Of a DNA stretch of 41,661 nucleotides, positions 7,840 through 15,905 are shown piece after piece. The translations under genes were made by a program, and so were the position numbers. The DNA is from Actinoplanes palleronii (GTDB taxonomy: Bacteria > Actinomycetota > Actinomycetes > Mycobacteriales > Micromonosporaceae). Position 1 is the stretch's first letter, and every line of letters begins with the position of its first letter. The stretch spans positions 1-41,661 of the forward strand of contig NZ_BOMS01000125.1 in the NCBI RefSeq assembly GCF_016862315.1, in the 5' to 3' direction. A model generated the notes under the pieces. The model had not been told where the DNA came from, searched no databases, and saw only the letters and a list, made by a program, of their open reading frames with translations.

Positions 7840-10800
7840 GAGACCACCCGGATCTGGGCCGCACCGGCGCGGCGGGCCTGTACCCCGGCGACCACGCCGA
7901 CGGCGAGGGTGCATCCGGCGACGAGCAGGGCGAGCAACAGCAGTTCGGCGCCCCACGGCCAGGCCGGTGTCACCGCCGGGATCGGCGGGGCGCCGGTCTC
8001 CGCGCGGACCAGCAGCGGCGCCACGGTCAGCGTGCCCAGCGCACCGACCAGCGCGCCCGCGGCGAGCAGCGGGAGCAGCACAAACGCGTGCTGGGCGAGC
8101 AGCGTGGTGCGGATCTCCCGCCCGGTCATCCCGATGCCGCGCAGCCGGGCCACCTCGCCGGCCCGGTCCCGCAGGTCGTGCGTGACGTGCAGCAGCACCC
8201 CGGCGAGCAGCAGCAGCACGGCGGCCGGGACGAGCAGCAGCAGCACGGCGGGCAGTCCGGCGTTGAGCGGTCCGGCGGTCAGCCGCGCGGTCTCGCCGGC
8301 CCGGGTCAGGACCGTGCCCAGGTGCAGGCCCTCGAGGTCGGTGCGGGTGGGTTCGCCGACCCACCAGGAATCCACCGGATATTCCAGGTCACCGCGGGCG
8401 GTCAGCACCCGCGACAGCGTGTCGAGATCAACGAGGACGGCCGCCGCTCCGGGCGCGGCGGGCACGTCAGGCACGATTCCGGCGATTTTTATCGGTACGG
8501 CGGTAGTGCCGACCGCCACCTCCAACGGCGAGCCGACGTGCACGCCGAGCCCGTCCGCGAGCCTGCGCGAGACCACCGCGGGCACCACCTCGGGCGCCGG
8601 GAACGCCATCGTGACCAGCGTCAGCGCACCGCCCTCGGACGCGCCGACCTGCACCGTGCCGGTCAGCCGCAGCCGGTTGCCGGCGGCACGGGCGGCAGGG
8701 AAGGCGATCTGACCGGCCATCGGCTCGGCGGACAGGGTGGTCCACCCGGTGATGTCACCGACCGGCCCGGGGGCGACGAGGGTGACCGCGATCTTGCTCT
8801 GGCCCGGCGCGACCAGGTCGTACGGGTCGTACTCCACCGGCAGCGCCACCGCGACCAGCCGCATCCCGTCGGCGGGCGCACACCCGGCGATCCGGTGCCG
8901 GGTCCCGTCCAGCGTGATCGGCGCGGCGGTGCACAGGGTGCGCAGCCCGCTCGGGTCCTGCAGCAGCAGCTTCGGCGCCACGGTCAGCGGCACCGACCCG
9001 GTCGCCCTACCGGCCAGCACGAACGTGCCGCCGACCGGCACCGGGCTGCCACCGGCGGGTGCGGCCGGGGCCAGTCCGCGGGTCACCCCGGCCCAGTCGT
9101 CGCCGTCCGGCAGCCGCCCGCGCAGCAGCTGCGCGGCGTGCGTGGTGTCGGTCGTGACCAGCTGGGGCGGGTCGCCGGCGCCGAGCCACTGACCGATCGC
9201 CAGGCCCTGCTTGCTGGCCGGGCTGACCACGCCGGCGCCGGTGGCCGCGGCGATCGCCCCGCCCTGCCCGGGGGTCGGCGGGGTGGCCAGGGTGACCGTG
9301 AGGTCGGTGCCGACGGCCAGGTCGGCCTGGTCGTGCTGGGACCGGTTCCAGGTGGCGTCGAGCGCGATCCCGAACGTGCCGGTCGCGGCGGCCAGGCAGA
9401 TCAGCAGCCCGGCCGCGGCGGCCTGCGGGCGGCGCGCCGCCTCGAACGCGGCCAGCGGCAGCGGCAGCCCGTCGGCCCGCCGGGCGAGCCGGTCGGCGAC
9501 CCGCAGCGCGGGCGGGACCAGCCGCAGCGCGAGGGCGGCGCCGGCGGTCAGCAGCAGCGCCGGCGCGAGCGTCTGCAGCAGGTCCGGGGTGGCCGACCGG
9601 GCGTGCAGCTGCCACCAGCCGAGCCCGGCGAACACCACGAGCAGCAGGTCGGCGCCGGAACGGGCGAGCAGCTCCCGGCGGCCGCGTTCGCCCGGCGCGG
9701 CCTCGGACCGGATCGCCATCAGGGTCAGGATCACGGTGAGCGCCAGCGCGCCGGCCGCCACCGCGAGCACCTGCCCGCCGCTGACCTGCGGCGCGGTGGC
9801 CAGCCCGGCACCGGACATCGGCGCCAGGTGGCTGAGCCCGGCGTGCAGGAGCGACGACAGCGGTACGCCCAGCGCCACCGCGGCCAGCGCGATCAGCCCG
9901 GCCTCCAGCACCGCGGTGACCGCGAGCTGGGCCCGGCTGGTGCCCAGCGCGGACAGCAGCGCGGTCTCCCCGGCGCGCAGCCCGGCGGTGAGCCGGCCGG
10001 CCAGGGCCAGCGCGGCCGCGGTGAGCACGGTGCCGAGCAGGGCCACGGCCAGCACCGCGGCCTCGGTGACGTCCTGCTGGTGCCGGGCGGCGATCAGGGT
10101 GCCGGTCAGCCCGGACGCGATCCGGGTGAACTGCGCCCGTTCACCGACCGTGCCGGTGAGCCGCGGGTCGGCGTCGAGCACGTTCGCGACCAGGGTGTTC
10201 AGCGTGGCCGGGGTGGCGTGCGACAGGTCCGGGTAGGCGGCGATCTCCATCCGGCTCAGCGACGAGCCGCCGTCGAGCAGGTCCGGCAGGGCGACCAGGA
10301 ACGGCCCGTACGCCGGAAACGTCAGCATGCTGTCGCCGTCGTTGTGGTCGGCCTCGTAGCCGGCCCCGTCCAGCGGGTCGCGGTCCCAGCCGGCGCCGGG
10401 CAGGGGACGGGCGATGCCGACCACGGTGAGCAGCACGGCGGGGGCGGGGGAGTCCGGGGGTTTGGCGGCCAGGCGTACCCGGCTGCCGACCCGCAGCCCG
10501 AGCAGCTTCGCGGTCGACTCGAGCAGCACGGTCTCGGCGCGTGCCGGGTGCCCGGCGGCGCGCGGCCAGCGCCCGGTGACCAGCGCGGCCTTCTCCGGCA
10601 GGTCCTCGACGCCGGACAGGTAGGTGCGGGCGTCGTCGGTACGGCCGGGCAGCTCGCGGGTCACCGACGAGGCGCGCGCCGCCGTGGTCGCGCCGAACGG
10701 GGTGATCGCCGAGGTCAGCACGGCCCGGGTGGCGTCGGTGACCGCCGCGGCGTCCTTGCCGTCGATGTTCGCGGTGTACGCGGTGACCGTGGTCCGGTCC

Positions 10801-10961
10801 GGCTCGGCCTGTGCCGCCGCGACCCCGAGCGCCAGCGACGCACTGCGGGTCACCAGCAGCGCGCACACCCCGAGCAGGGTGGCGCCGAGGGTGACCACGG
10901 CGAGCAGGGCCGCCAGCACCGGCCACTGGGCGCGGGCCCGCCGGCCGAGCAGGGCGATCAT
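7836..10961 (-). CDS. FtsX-family ABC transporter permease
   Basis: This is a 1041-residue permease of the same class as its downstream neighbour. The N-terminus MIALLGRRARAQWPVLAALL leads into a membrane segment (about 14-38), followed by a large outside domain, a block of about three segments, a middle block of further segments (around residues 380-520), a second outside domain, and a C-terminal FtsX block (around 900-1020). The start overlaps the upstream ATPase stop (ATGA) and its own stop overlaps the next permease start, so all four proteins are made from one transcript. Pairing of two different long permeases suggests a heterodimeric exporter. The gene contains the AT-rich 17-mer CGATTTTTATCGGTACG at 8483-8499, which recurs outside it at 34216. 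Confidence 0.85.
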   Translation of the reverse strand: MIALLGRRARAQWPVLAALLAVVTLGATLLGVCALLVTRSASLALGVAAAQAEPDRTTVTAYTANIDGKDAAAVTDATRAVLTSAITPFGATTAARASSVTRELPGRTDDARTYLSGVEDLPEKAALVTGRWPRAAGHPARAETVLLESTAKLLGLRVGSRVRLAAKPPDSPAPAVLLTVVGIARPLPGAGWDRDPLDGAGYEADHNDGDSMLTFPAYGPFLVALPDLLDGGSSLSRMEIAAYPDLSHATPATLNTLVANVLDADPRLTGTVGERAQFTRIASGLTGTLIAARHQQDVTEAAVLAVALLGTVLTAAALALAGRLTAGLRAGETALLSALGTSRAQLAVTAVLEAGLIALAAVALGVPLSSLLHAGLSHLAPMSGAGLATAPQVSGGQVLAVAAGALALTVILTLMAIRSEAAPGERGRRELLARSGADLLLVVFAGLGWWQLHARSATPDLLQTLAPALLLTAGAALALRLVPPALRVADRLARRADGLPLPLAAFEAARRPQAAAAGLLICLAAATGTFGIALDATWNRSQHDQADLAVGTDLTVTLATPPTPGQGGAIAAATGAGVVSPASKQGLAIGQWLGAGDPPQLVTTDTTHAAQLLRGRLPDGDDWAGVTRGLAPAAPAGGSPVPVGGTFVLAGRATGSVPLTVAPKLLLQDPSGLRTLCTAAPITLDGTRHRIAGCAPADGMRLVAVALPVEYDPYDLVAPGQSKIAVTLVAPGPVGDITGWTTLSAEPMAGQIAFPAARAAGNRLRLTGTVQVGASEGGALTLVTMAFPAPEVVPAVVSRRLADGLGVHVGSPLEVAVGTTAVPIKIAGIVPDVPAAPGAAAVLVDLDTLSRVLTARGDLEYPVDSWWVGEPTRTDLEGLHLGTVLTRAGETARLTAGPLNAGLPAVLLLLVPAAVLLLLAGVLLHVTHDLRDRAGEVARLRGIGMTGREIRTTLLAQHAFVLLPLLAAGALVGALGTLTVAPLLVRAETGAPPIPAVTPAWPWGAELLLLALLVAGCTLAVGVVAGVQARRAGAAQIRVVS

Positions 10962-11626
10962 GCGACGATCTGCCCGTCGCTGATCCGGATCACCCGGTCG
11001 GCGAGCGCCATCATCACCGGGTCGTGCGTCGAGACCAGCGCGGTGACGCCCTCGGACTCGACGACGCCGCGCAGCAGCGCCATCACCGACCGGCCGGTCT
11101 CCGCGTCGAGCTGACCGGTCGGCTCGTCGGCGATCAGCAGCCGGGGCGAGGCGGCCAGGGCCCGGGCGATCGCCACCCGCTGCTGCTGGCCGCCGGAGAG
11201 CTCGCCGGGGCGCTGCTCGGCGTGGTCGCTCAGCCCGACCAGGTCCAGCAGCAGCCGGACCCGCTTCTCCCGGTCGGCGGCCGGCGTGCGGACCAGACGC
11301 AGCGGCGCGCCGACGTTCTCGGCCGCGGACAGCACCGGGATCAGGCCGAACGTCTGGAAGATGTACGACACGGTGTCGCGCCGCAACTGCGACAGGCCGT
11401 CCTCGTCGAGCGCGGTGACGTCGTTGCCGTCGATGTGCACGGTGCCGGCGTCCGGGCGGTCCAGCCCGCCGATCACGTTGAGCAGGGTGGTCTTGCCCGA
11501 GCCGGAGCGGCCGACCAGGGCGACCATGGTGCCCGGCTCGATGTCGAAGGTGATGTCGCGCAGAGCGTGCACGGCGGCCGGGCCGGCGCCGAACGTGCGG
11601 TGCAGACCTCGTACGGAGAGAATCAT
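10958..11626 (-). CDS. ABC transporter ATP-binding protein (LolD/MacB class)
   Basis: This 222-residue ATPase should power the two FtsX permeases that follow. Walker A is GRSGSGKT (39-46), the signature LSGGQQQ begins at 143, Walker B is LLIADEPTGQLD (163-174), and the H-loop His lies in STHDPVM near residue 200. The GQLD D-loop and the DEPTG phrase are typical of the LolD/MacB subfamily, whose members work with FtsX-type permeases. It is a canonical single-domain protein without extensions. Both ends overlap neighbours by 4 nt. The presence of two different ATPases in the operon suggests a heterodimeric nucleotide-binding pair. Confidence 0.92.
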   Translation of the reverse strand: MILSVRGLHRTFGAGPAAVHALRDITFDIEPGTMVALVGRSGSGKTTLLNVIGGLDRPDAGTVHIDGNDVTALDEDGLSQLRRDTVSYIFQTFGLIPVLSAAENVGAPLRLVRTPAADREKRVRLLLDLVGLSDHAEQRPGELSGGQQQRVAIARALAASPRLLIADEPTGQLDAETGRSVMALLRGVVESEGVTALVSTHDPVMMALADRVIRISDGQIVA

Positions 11627-12501
11627 CGGCCGTTCCTGTCCGGGTGGATCTGCACGTGGTCGGCTTCCAGCGCGAGCCGCACCCGGTTGGTGAGCTCCAG
11701 CGCCTCGCGGTACTCGCGGGGGACCTGGACCCGTCCGGCCCGGTCCATCACCGCGTACTCCTCGGCGATCACGTGGGTGTCGCCGTCGGCGTTGGTGGCG
11801 GTACGCCGCAGCACCTCGCTGCTGGTGCGCCCGTCCCGGATCGCGACGGTCCGTTCCACCTGGCCGCTGACCTCGGGGTCGTGGGTGACGACGACGACGG
11901 TCACGCCGTAGCGCTGGTTGACGTCGCGCAGCGCGCCGAACACCTCGGCCGAGGTGGCGGTGTCGAGCTCACCGGTGGGTTCGTCGGCGAACAGCACGTG
12001 CGGCCGGTTGGCCAGCGCGACCGCGATCGCCACCCGCTGCTGCTGCCCGCCGGACATCTGCCCGGGTTTACGGTCCGCGCAGTCGGTGACACCGAGCGCC
12101 TCGAGCAGCTCGTCGACGCGGTCCCGGCGCTCCTTGGGCGGCTTGCGCGCGGCCACCATCGGCAGGTCGATCACCTGCCGCGAGGTCAGGTACGGCACCA
12201 GGTTGCTGGCCGTCTGCTGCCGGACGAACCCGACCGTGTGCCGGCGGTAGCGCACCCGGTCGGCGCGCGACATGGCCAGCAGGTCCCACTGCTCGACCCG
12301 GGCCTTGCCGGCGGTCGGCGCGTCGATCCCGGCCAGGATGGACAGCATCGTCGACTTGCCGGACCCGGAGGCGCCCACCACGGCGACCATCTCGCCCCGG
12401 TTCACCACCAGGTCGAGCCCCTGCAGCGCCTGCACCTCGATCGATCCGGTCTGGTAGATCCGGACCAGGCTCTCGCAGACGATCAGCTCTTCCTCGGACA
12501 C
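11623..12501 (-). CDS. ABC transporter ATP-binding protein with AbrB-like C-terminal tail
   Basis: This is the first gene of the exporter operon, with 292 residues. Walker A is GASGSGKS (43-50), signature MSGGQQQ from 149, Walker B VLFADEPTGELD (169-180) and the H-loop His is at 207. The core ends near 235; a linker follows and then residues 248-288 read like an AbrB/SpoVT swapped-hairpin fold: YAVMDRAGRVQVPREYREAL, then a second strand pair ending VQIHPD. The D-x-x-GR-x-x-(I/V)P-x-x-x-R pattern is the AbrB hallmark. Such domains normally bind DNA or dimerise, so the tail may dimerise the ATPase or tie transport to gene control. The start is GTG 12501 behind GGGGGAAACG. This ATPase fusion recurs in actinobacteria as far as I recall, but its role is not established. 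Confidence 0.88.
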   Translation of the reverse strand: MSEEELIVCESLVRIYQTGSIEVQALQGLDLVVNRGEMVAVVGASGSGKSTMLSILAGIDAPTAGKARVEQWDLLAMSRADRVRYRRHTVGFVRQQTASNLVPYLTSRQVIDLPMVAARKPPKERRDRVDELLEALGVTDCADRKPGQMSGGQQQRVAIAVALANRPHVLFADEPTGELDTATSAEVFGALRDVNQRYGVTVVVVTHDPEVSGQVERTVAIRDGRTSSEVLRRTATNADGDTHVIAEEYAVMDRAGRVQVPREYREALELTNRVRLALEADHVQIHPDRNGR

Positions 12502-12820
12502 CGTTTCCCCCGGCCGCCGTCACCACGATCTTGGGCGTGCCTTTCTACCATGCTTGTTAACCGTCTCGATACCACCCGGGTGTGGTGCCGAAAACCGTCC
12601 GGAACACCTTCGATGAACGCGCCCCAGCCCTGGTTGTCAAAGCGACCGCGACGGCACGATGGCCGCTCGCCGGGCCCGGCTGGTGCTGAGGGCCGCTACC
12701 GCCGGCCGGATACGGCCGTGAGGACCAGCCGGGGTGGTGACGCGCGCTGCCTGCCGGGACCGGCCGCCCACCGTGCGGACGGCCGCGCCCGGCAACCTCG
12801 GTGACGCTGATCGGGAGCGG
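12502..12820. other. Gene-free stretch between exporter operon and helR
   Basis: These 319 bases hold the promoter region of the minus-strand exporter operon on the left (an AT-richer patch around 12540-12575) and the dispersed inverted repeat at 12675-12733 on the right, beyond the helR stop. No gene is supported. Confidence 0.5.
12675..12733. repeat. Dispersed inverted-repeat element, copy 3
   Basis: A 21-bp left arm (12675-12695) and right arm (12713-12733) enclose a 17-nt loop, the same arm and loop lengths as copy 2. The three mismatched stem positions are the same as in copy 2, but with the arms exchanged, so this copy is inserted in the opposite orientation. Outer flanks ATGGCCGCTCGCC and GGGGTGGTGACGCG match copy 2. 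It lies about 90 bp beyond the helR stop codon. Confidence 0.8.
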
Positions 12821-14959
12821 TCAGGTGGTGAGGATGACCAGGCGCTGGGTGGCTCGGGTCATCGCCACGTAGCGGTCGACCGCGCCCTCCACCCCGTCCC
12901 CGAAACGCTCCGGGTCGACGAGGATCACCAGGTCGAACTCCAGGCCCTTGGACAGCACCGGGCTCAGCGACCGCACCCGCGGCTCCGCGGGGAAGTCCGG
13001 GTCGCCGATCACGCACGCGACGCCTTCGGCGTTCGCCGCCAGCCAGTCGTCAAGGATGCGGCGCAATGCACCAACATTGTCCCGTACGACGGGGAGCCCG
13101 CTGCTGCGGATCGACGTCGGCACGTTGGCGTCCGGCAGCGCGGCCCGGATCACCGGTTCCGCCTCGGCCATGACCTCCTCGGGCGTCCGGTAGTTGATGC
13201 TCAGCGTGGCCAAGCCGATCCGGTCGAAGCCGACCCGCTTCAGCCGCTCGTGCCACGACTCGGTGAAGCCGTGCCGGGCCTGGGCGCGGTCCCCGACGAT
13301 GGTGAAGCTGCGCGACGGGCAGCGCAGCAGCAGCATCTGCCACTCCGCGTCGGTCAGCTCCTGCGCCTCGTCCACCACGATGTGCGCGAACGGCCCGGCC
13401 AGCAGGTCCGGGTCGACGCCGCCGAGCGCCGCCTCGTCGACCAGCACGTCCTGGAAGTCCTCGCCGCGCAGCATGCTCATCAGGCCCATGCCGTACTCGT
13501 CGTCGGCGTTCTCGAGCAGGTCGTCGACCACCTGCATCTTGCGCTCGCGCTCGTGTGCGACGGCCGCGTTGTGCCGGACCTGGCGCTGTGCCGCCTCCGG
13601 GTCGCCGATCCGCTGCCGTGCGGCGTCGAGGATGGGCAGGTCGGCGACGGTCCACGCCTGCACGTCCGTACGCTGCAAGGTGGTGATCTCTTCGGCGGTC
13701 AGCCATGGCGCGGCCTTGCGCAGATAAGCGGGCACCGACCACAGATCGCCGACCACGTCGGCGGCCTCCAGCAGCGGCCACGCGCGGTTGAACACGGTCC
13801 GCAGGTCCCGGTTGCGCAGCAGGTTCCGGCGCAGCGAGGGTTCCGGCTCGTCGCCGCGGTACTTCTCGACCAGCCGGGTGAGCAGCTCCTGCCAGACCAG
13901 CTCGCGGCCCTCGTTGTGCGGGGTGCCGGGCTCGGCCGCGTCGAACACCTCGGCCCAGTCCCGGACGTTGAGCCGGATCTGTTCCTCGCCGACGGTGACG
14001 GTCACGGTCTTGGCCGGGGGCTCCTCGTAGAACCGGACCGCGGTCTCGACCGCCTTCACCAGCCCGGCCGACGCCTTGAGCCGGGCCACCGAAGGGTCGC
14101 TCTCCGGCCGGGCCGCGGCGCCCTCGGCGATCAGGTCACGCAGCGTGCAGGTCTGCACGTCCTCCTCGCCCAGGTTGGGCAGCACGTCGCCGACGTAGTT
14201 CAGGTACGGCTGGTGCGGCCCGACGAACAGCACCCCGCCACGGCGCTGCCCGAGCCGCGGGTCGTGATAGAGCATGTACGCGGTCCGGTGCAGCGCGACC
14301 ACGGTCTTGCCGGTGCCCGGCCCGCCGTCGACGATCAGCGCGCCCTGCGACCCGGCCCGGATGATCGCGTCCTGGTCGGCCTGGATGGTGCCGAGCACGT
14401 CGCGCATCTTCGGTGACCGGTTGCTGCCCAGGCTGGCGATGAACGCGGACTGGTCGTCGAGCGACGCGTGGTGCCCGGCGAACTCGTCGGCGGTGAACAC
14501 CTCGTCCCAGTAGTCGGTGATCTGCCCCCGGGTCCACCGGTAGCGGCGCCGGCTGACCAGGCCCATCGGGTTGGCGTGGGTGGCGCCGAAGAACGGCTCG
14601 GCGGCCGGCGAACGCCAGTCCAGCAGCAGCCGCCCGCCCTCGCCGTCGGTCAGGCCGAGCCGCCCGATGTAGACCGGCTCGCCGCCGTCCGCCGGGATCA
14701 TGTGGCCGAGGCACAGGTCCAGCCCGAACCGGCGCATGGTGCGCAGCCGGGCACTGAGCCGGTGCACCTCGTTGTCGCGTTCGACGGCGTGCCCGAGCTC
14801 GCCGATCGGCGCCTTGCGGGCGACCTCGAGGCGGGCGGTCAGGTCGGCGAACGTCTTCTCCAGGGTCGCGGCCATCACCGCGAAGTGCTTCCCGTCCGCG
14901 GCGATCAGCGCCGGGTCGTCCTTGGCCGCGAGGTTCTCGGGCAGGGCGAACACGCTCAC
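12821..14959 (-). CDS. helR: HelD/HelR-type RNA polymerase-associated helicase-like ATPase
   Basis: This 712-residue UvrD-like ATPase belongs to the HelD family, which dislodges RNA polymerase from stalled complexes; actinomycete HelR members protect polymerase from rifamycins. An N-terminal antiparallel coiled coil (about residues 20-80) would enter the secondary channel. Walker A is GGPGTGKT (212-219), and a DEAQE Walker B box, then GDRAQ, follow in the second half. The C-terminus has the usual superfamily 1 motifs, ending in the YVAMTRATQ box. Start GTG 14959 is chosen because GGAGAT lies 7 nt upstream and because it overlaps (GTGA) the stop of a short leader ORF. Upstream is a palindrome matching the rifamycin-associated element, which is the main reason for calling it helR rather than a general helD. 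No fusion or damage is seen. Confidence 0.88.
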   Translation of the reverse strand: MSVFALPENLAAKDDPALIAADGKHFAVMAATLEKTFADLTARLEVARKAPIGELGHAVERDNEVHRLSARLRTMRRFGLDLCLGHMIPADGGEPVYIGRLGLTDGEGGRLLLDWRSPAAEPFFGATHANPMGLVSRRRYRWTRGQITDYWDEVFTADEFAGHHASLDDQSAFIASLGSNRSPKMRDVLGTIQADQDAIIRAGSQGALIVDGGPGTGKTVVALHRTAYMLYHDPRLGQRRGGVLFVGPHQPYLNYVGDVLPNLGEEDVQTCTLRDLIAEGAAARPESDPSVARLKASAGLVKAVETAVRFYEEPPAKTVTVTVGEEQIRLNVRDWAEVFDAAEPGTPHNEGRELVWQELLTRLVEKYRGDEPEPSLRRNLLRNRDLRTVFNRAWPLLEAADVVGDLWSVPAYLRKAAPWLTAEEITTLQRTDVQAWTVADLPILDAARQRIGDPEAAQRQVRHNAAVAHERERKMQVVDDLLENADDEYGMGLMSMLRGEDFQDVLVDEAALGGVDPDLLAGPFAHIVVDEAQELTDAEWQMLLLRCPSRSFTIVGDRAQARHGFTESWHERLKRVGFDRIGLATLSINYRTPEEVMAEAEPVIRAALPDANVPTSIRSSGLPVVRDNVGALRRILDDWLAANAEGVACVIGDPDFPAEPRVRSLSPVLSKGLEFDLVILVDPERFGDGVEGAVDRYVAMTRATQRLVILTT

Positions 14960-15036
14960 GCGGTCATCTCCATCGGCTCGATGTCGTCCGTCGCCAGCAC
15001 CACACGCACCTGGATTCCCCCATTGTCGCTGCTCAT
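14956..15036 (-). CDS. Short leader ORF translationally coupled to helR
   Basis: This is a 26-codon ORF, MSSDNGGIQVRVVLATDDIE followed by PMEMTA. About 22 of 25 codons end in G or C, which is the bias of true genes here. Its TGA overlaps the helR GTG start (GTGA). Its ATG lies only about 9 nt beyond the transcription start expected from the promoter at 15052-15082, so the transcript would be nearly leaderless. It could be a real small protein, a coupling device for helR, or a regulatory leader peptide of the kind seen before other actinomycete resistance genes. It is too short for family assignment. Confidence 0.5.
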   Translation of the reverse strand: MSSDNGGIQVRVVLATDDIEPMEMTA

Positions 15037-15051
15037 CGCGTTGATGAGGGG

Positions 15052-15102
15052 ATTGTGCAGGACGACCCGGGCCTTGCCGCAAGGGCGGGGGTCTGCTATA
15101 TG
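15052..15102. promoter_or_regulatory. Rifamycin-associated-element-like palindrome with divergent promoters
   Basis: On the minus strand 15087-15069 reads CGCCCTTGCGGCAAGGCCC, matching the rifamycin-associated element as I remember it (GGGGCTTGCGGCAAGGCCC) at 16 of 19 positions. Toward helR, TTGCGG (15082-15077) could be a -35 with CACAAT (15057-15052, preceded by TG) as -10, spacing 19. Toward the GAF-LuxR gene, TTGCCG (15074-15079) has TATATG at 15097-15102 with an ideal 17-bp spacing. The palindrome thus supplies the -35 for both directions. Confidence 0.7.
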
Positions 15103-15203
15103 TTGGAGGTGGAAAGAGGTGGGTTTTCCCTTTCCGTCCCCTTGATTCATCGCGGTGGATGGCACTGTTGATTCGTGCCCAGCTCAGGCCGTAGGTTCGA
15201 GCC

Positions 15204-15902
15204 ATGGCCACCGGGCCCCGGTTCCGGTTCGATCAGGCGCTCGCCGACGTCTACGGCGACCTGCGCCTCACCCCGGTGCTGCGCCGCCTGCTCCGGCACA
15301 CCCATCGCCTGACCGGCTCGATGGCCGCCACCGTCTCGCTGATCGACGCCGGGCACGGCCGCTACCTCAAAGCCGCAGAGTACGGCGCGTCCTGCCGCCT
15401 GGGCCAGACCTTCCCGCTCGACGAGGGCGCCACCGGCCGGGCGTTCGCCCTGCGCCGCCCGGTGGTGATCGCCGACTACGGCCGGCTGCGCTCCGGTCAC
15501 CTGGCCGGCGCCGACCCGGCCCGGCGCGGACCCGTGGTGGCGGTCCCGATCTGGTGGCGCGGCGAGGTCATCGCGGTCACCGTGGTCTTCGCCACCCCGG
15601 TCGGCCTCGACGTGGACGAGCTGGAGGCCTTCACCCAGTCGGCGGCCGCCGCGATCGTCGAGTCCCGCCGCCGGTCGCCGGATGCCGGCGCGCCGGCCGG
15701 GCAGCACCCGTTCACGCCGCGCGAGGCCGAGGTGCTCGCGTTGCTGCGGTCCGGGCGTACCGACCGGGAGATCGCCGTCTGCCTGACGCTGTCGCCGAAG
15801 ACGATCGAGAAACATGTCGCGGCGATCCGGCGCAAGACCGGGACCGGCAACCGTACGGCCGCGGTGCTCACCGCCCTGGACAACGGCTGGACGGCCCGGT
15901 GA
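15204..15902 (+). CDS. GAF-domain LuxR-family transcriptional regulator
   Basis: This 232-residue regulator has an N-terminal GAF sensor (about residues 8-150; phrases MAATVSLIDAGHGRYLKAAE and GATGRAFALRRPVVIADY) and a C-terminal LuxR-type helix-turn-helix (about 165-225; FTPREAEVLALLRSGRTDRE, then the recognition helix SPKTIEKHVAAIRRK). No receiver domain or kinase partner is present, so the GAF domain is the likely ligand or redox sensor. It is divergent from helR, with a possible promoter whose -35 is part of the rifamycin-associated-element-like palindrome, leaving a 5' leader of about 95 nt. It ends 3 bp from the convergent anti-sigma gene. Whether it regulates helR is a guess from position only. 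Confidence 0.82.
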   Translation: MATGPRFRFDQALADVYGDLRLTPVLRRLLRHTHRLTGSMAATVSLIDAGHGRYLKAAEYGASCRLGQTFPLDEGATGRAFALRRPVVIADYGRLRSGHLAGADPARRGPVVAVPIWWRGEVIAVTVVFATPVGLDVDELEAFTQSAAAAIVESRRRSPDAGAPAGQHPFTPREAEVLALLRSGRTDREIAVCLTLSPKTIEKHVAAIRRKTGTGNRTAAVLTALDNGWTAR

Positions 15903-15905
15903 CGG

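Noticed and set aside
8088..11114. 1008-codon open frame on the plus strand
   Set aside because: It lies fully opposite a well-supported permease and part of an ATPase, with the same low-complexity pattern and no family features.
15180..15204. tRNA-like TTCGAGCC end before the GAF-LuxR gene
   Set aside because: No D-arm, anticodon arm or acceptor stem can be formed with the 70 bases upstream. It is a chance T-loop match.
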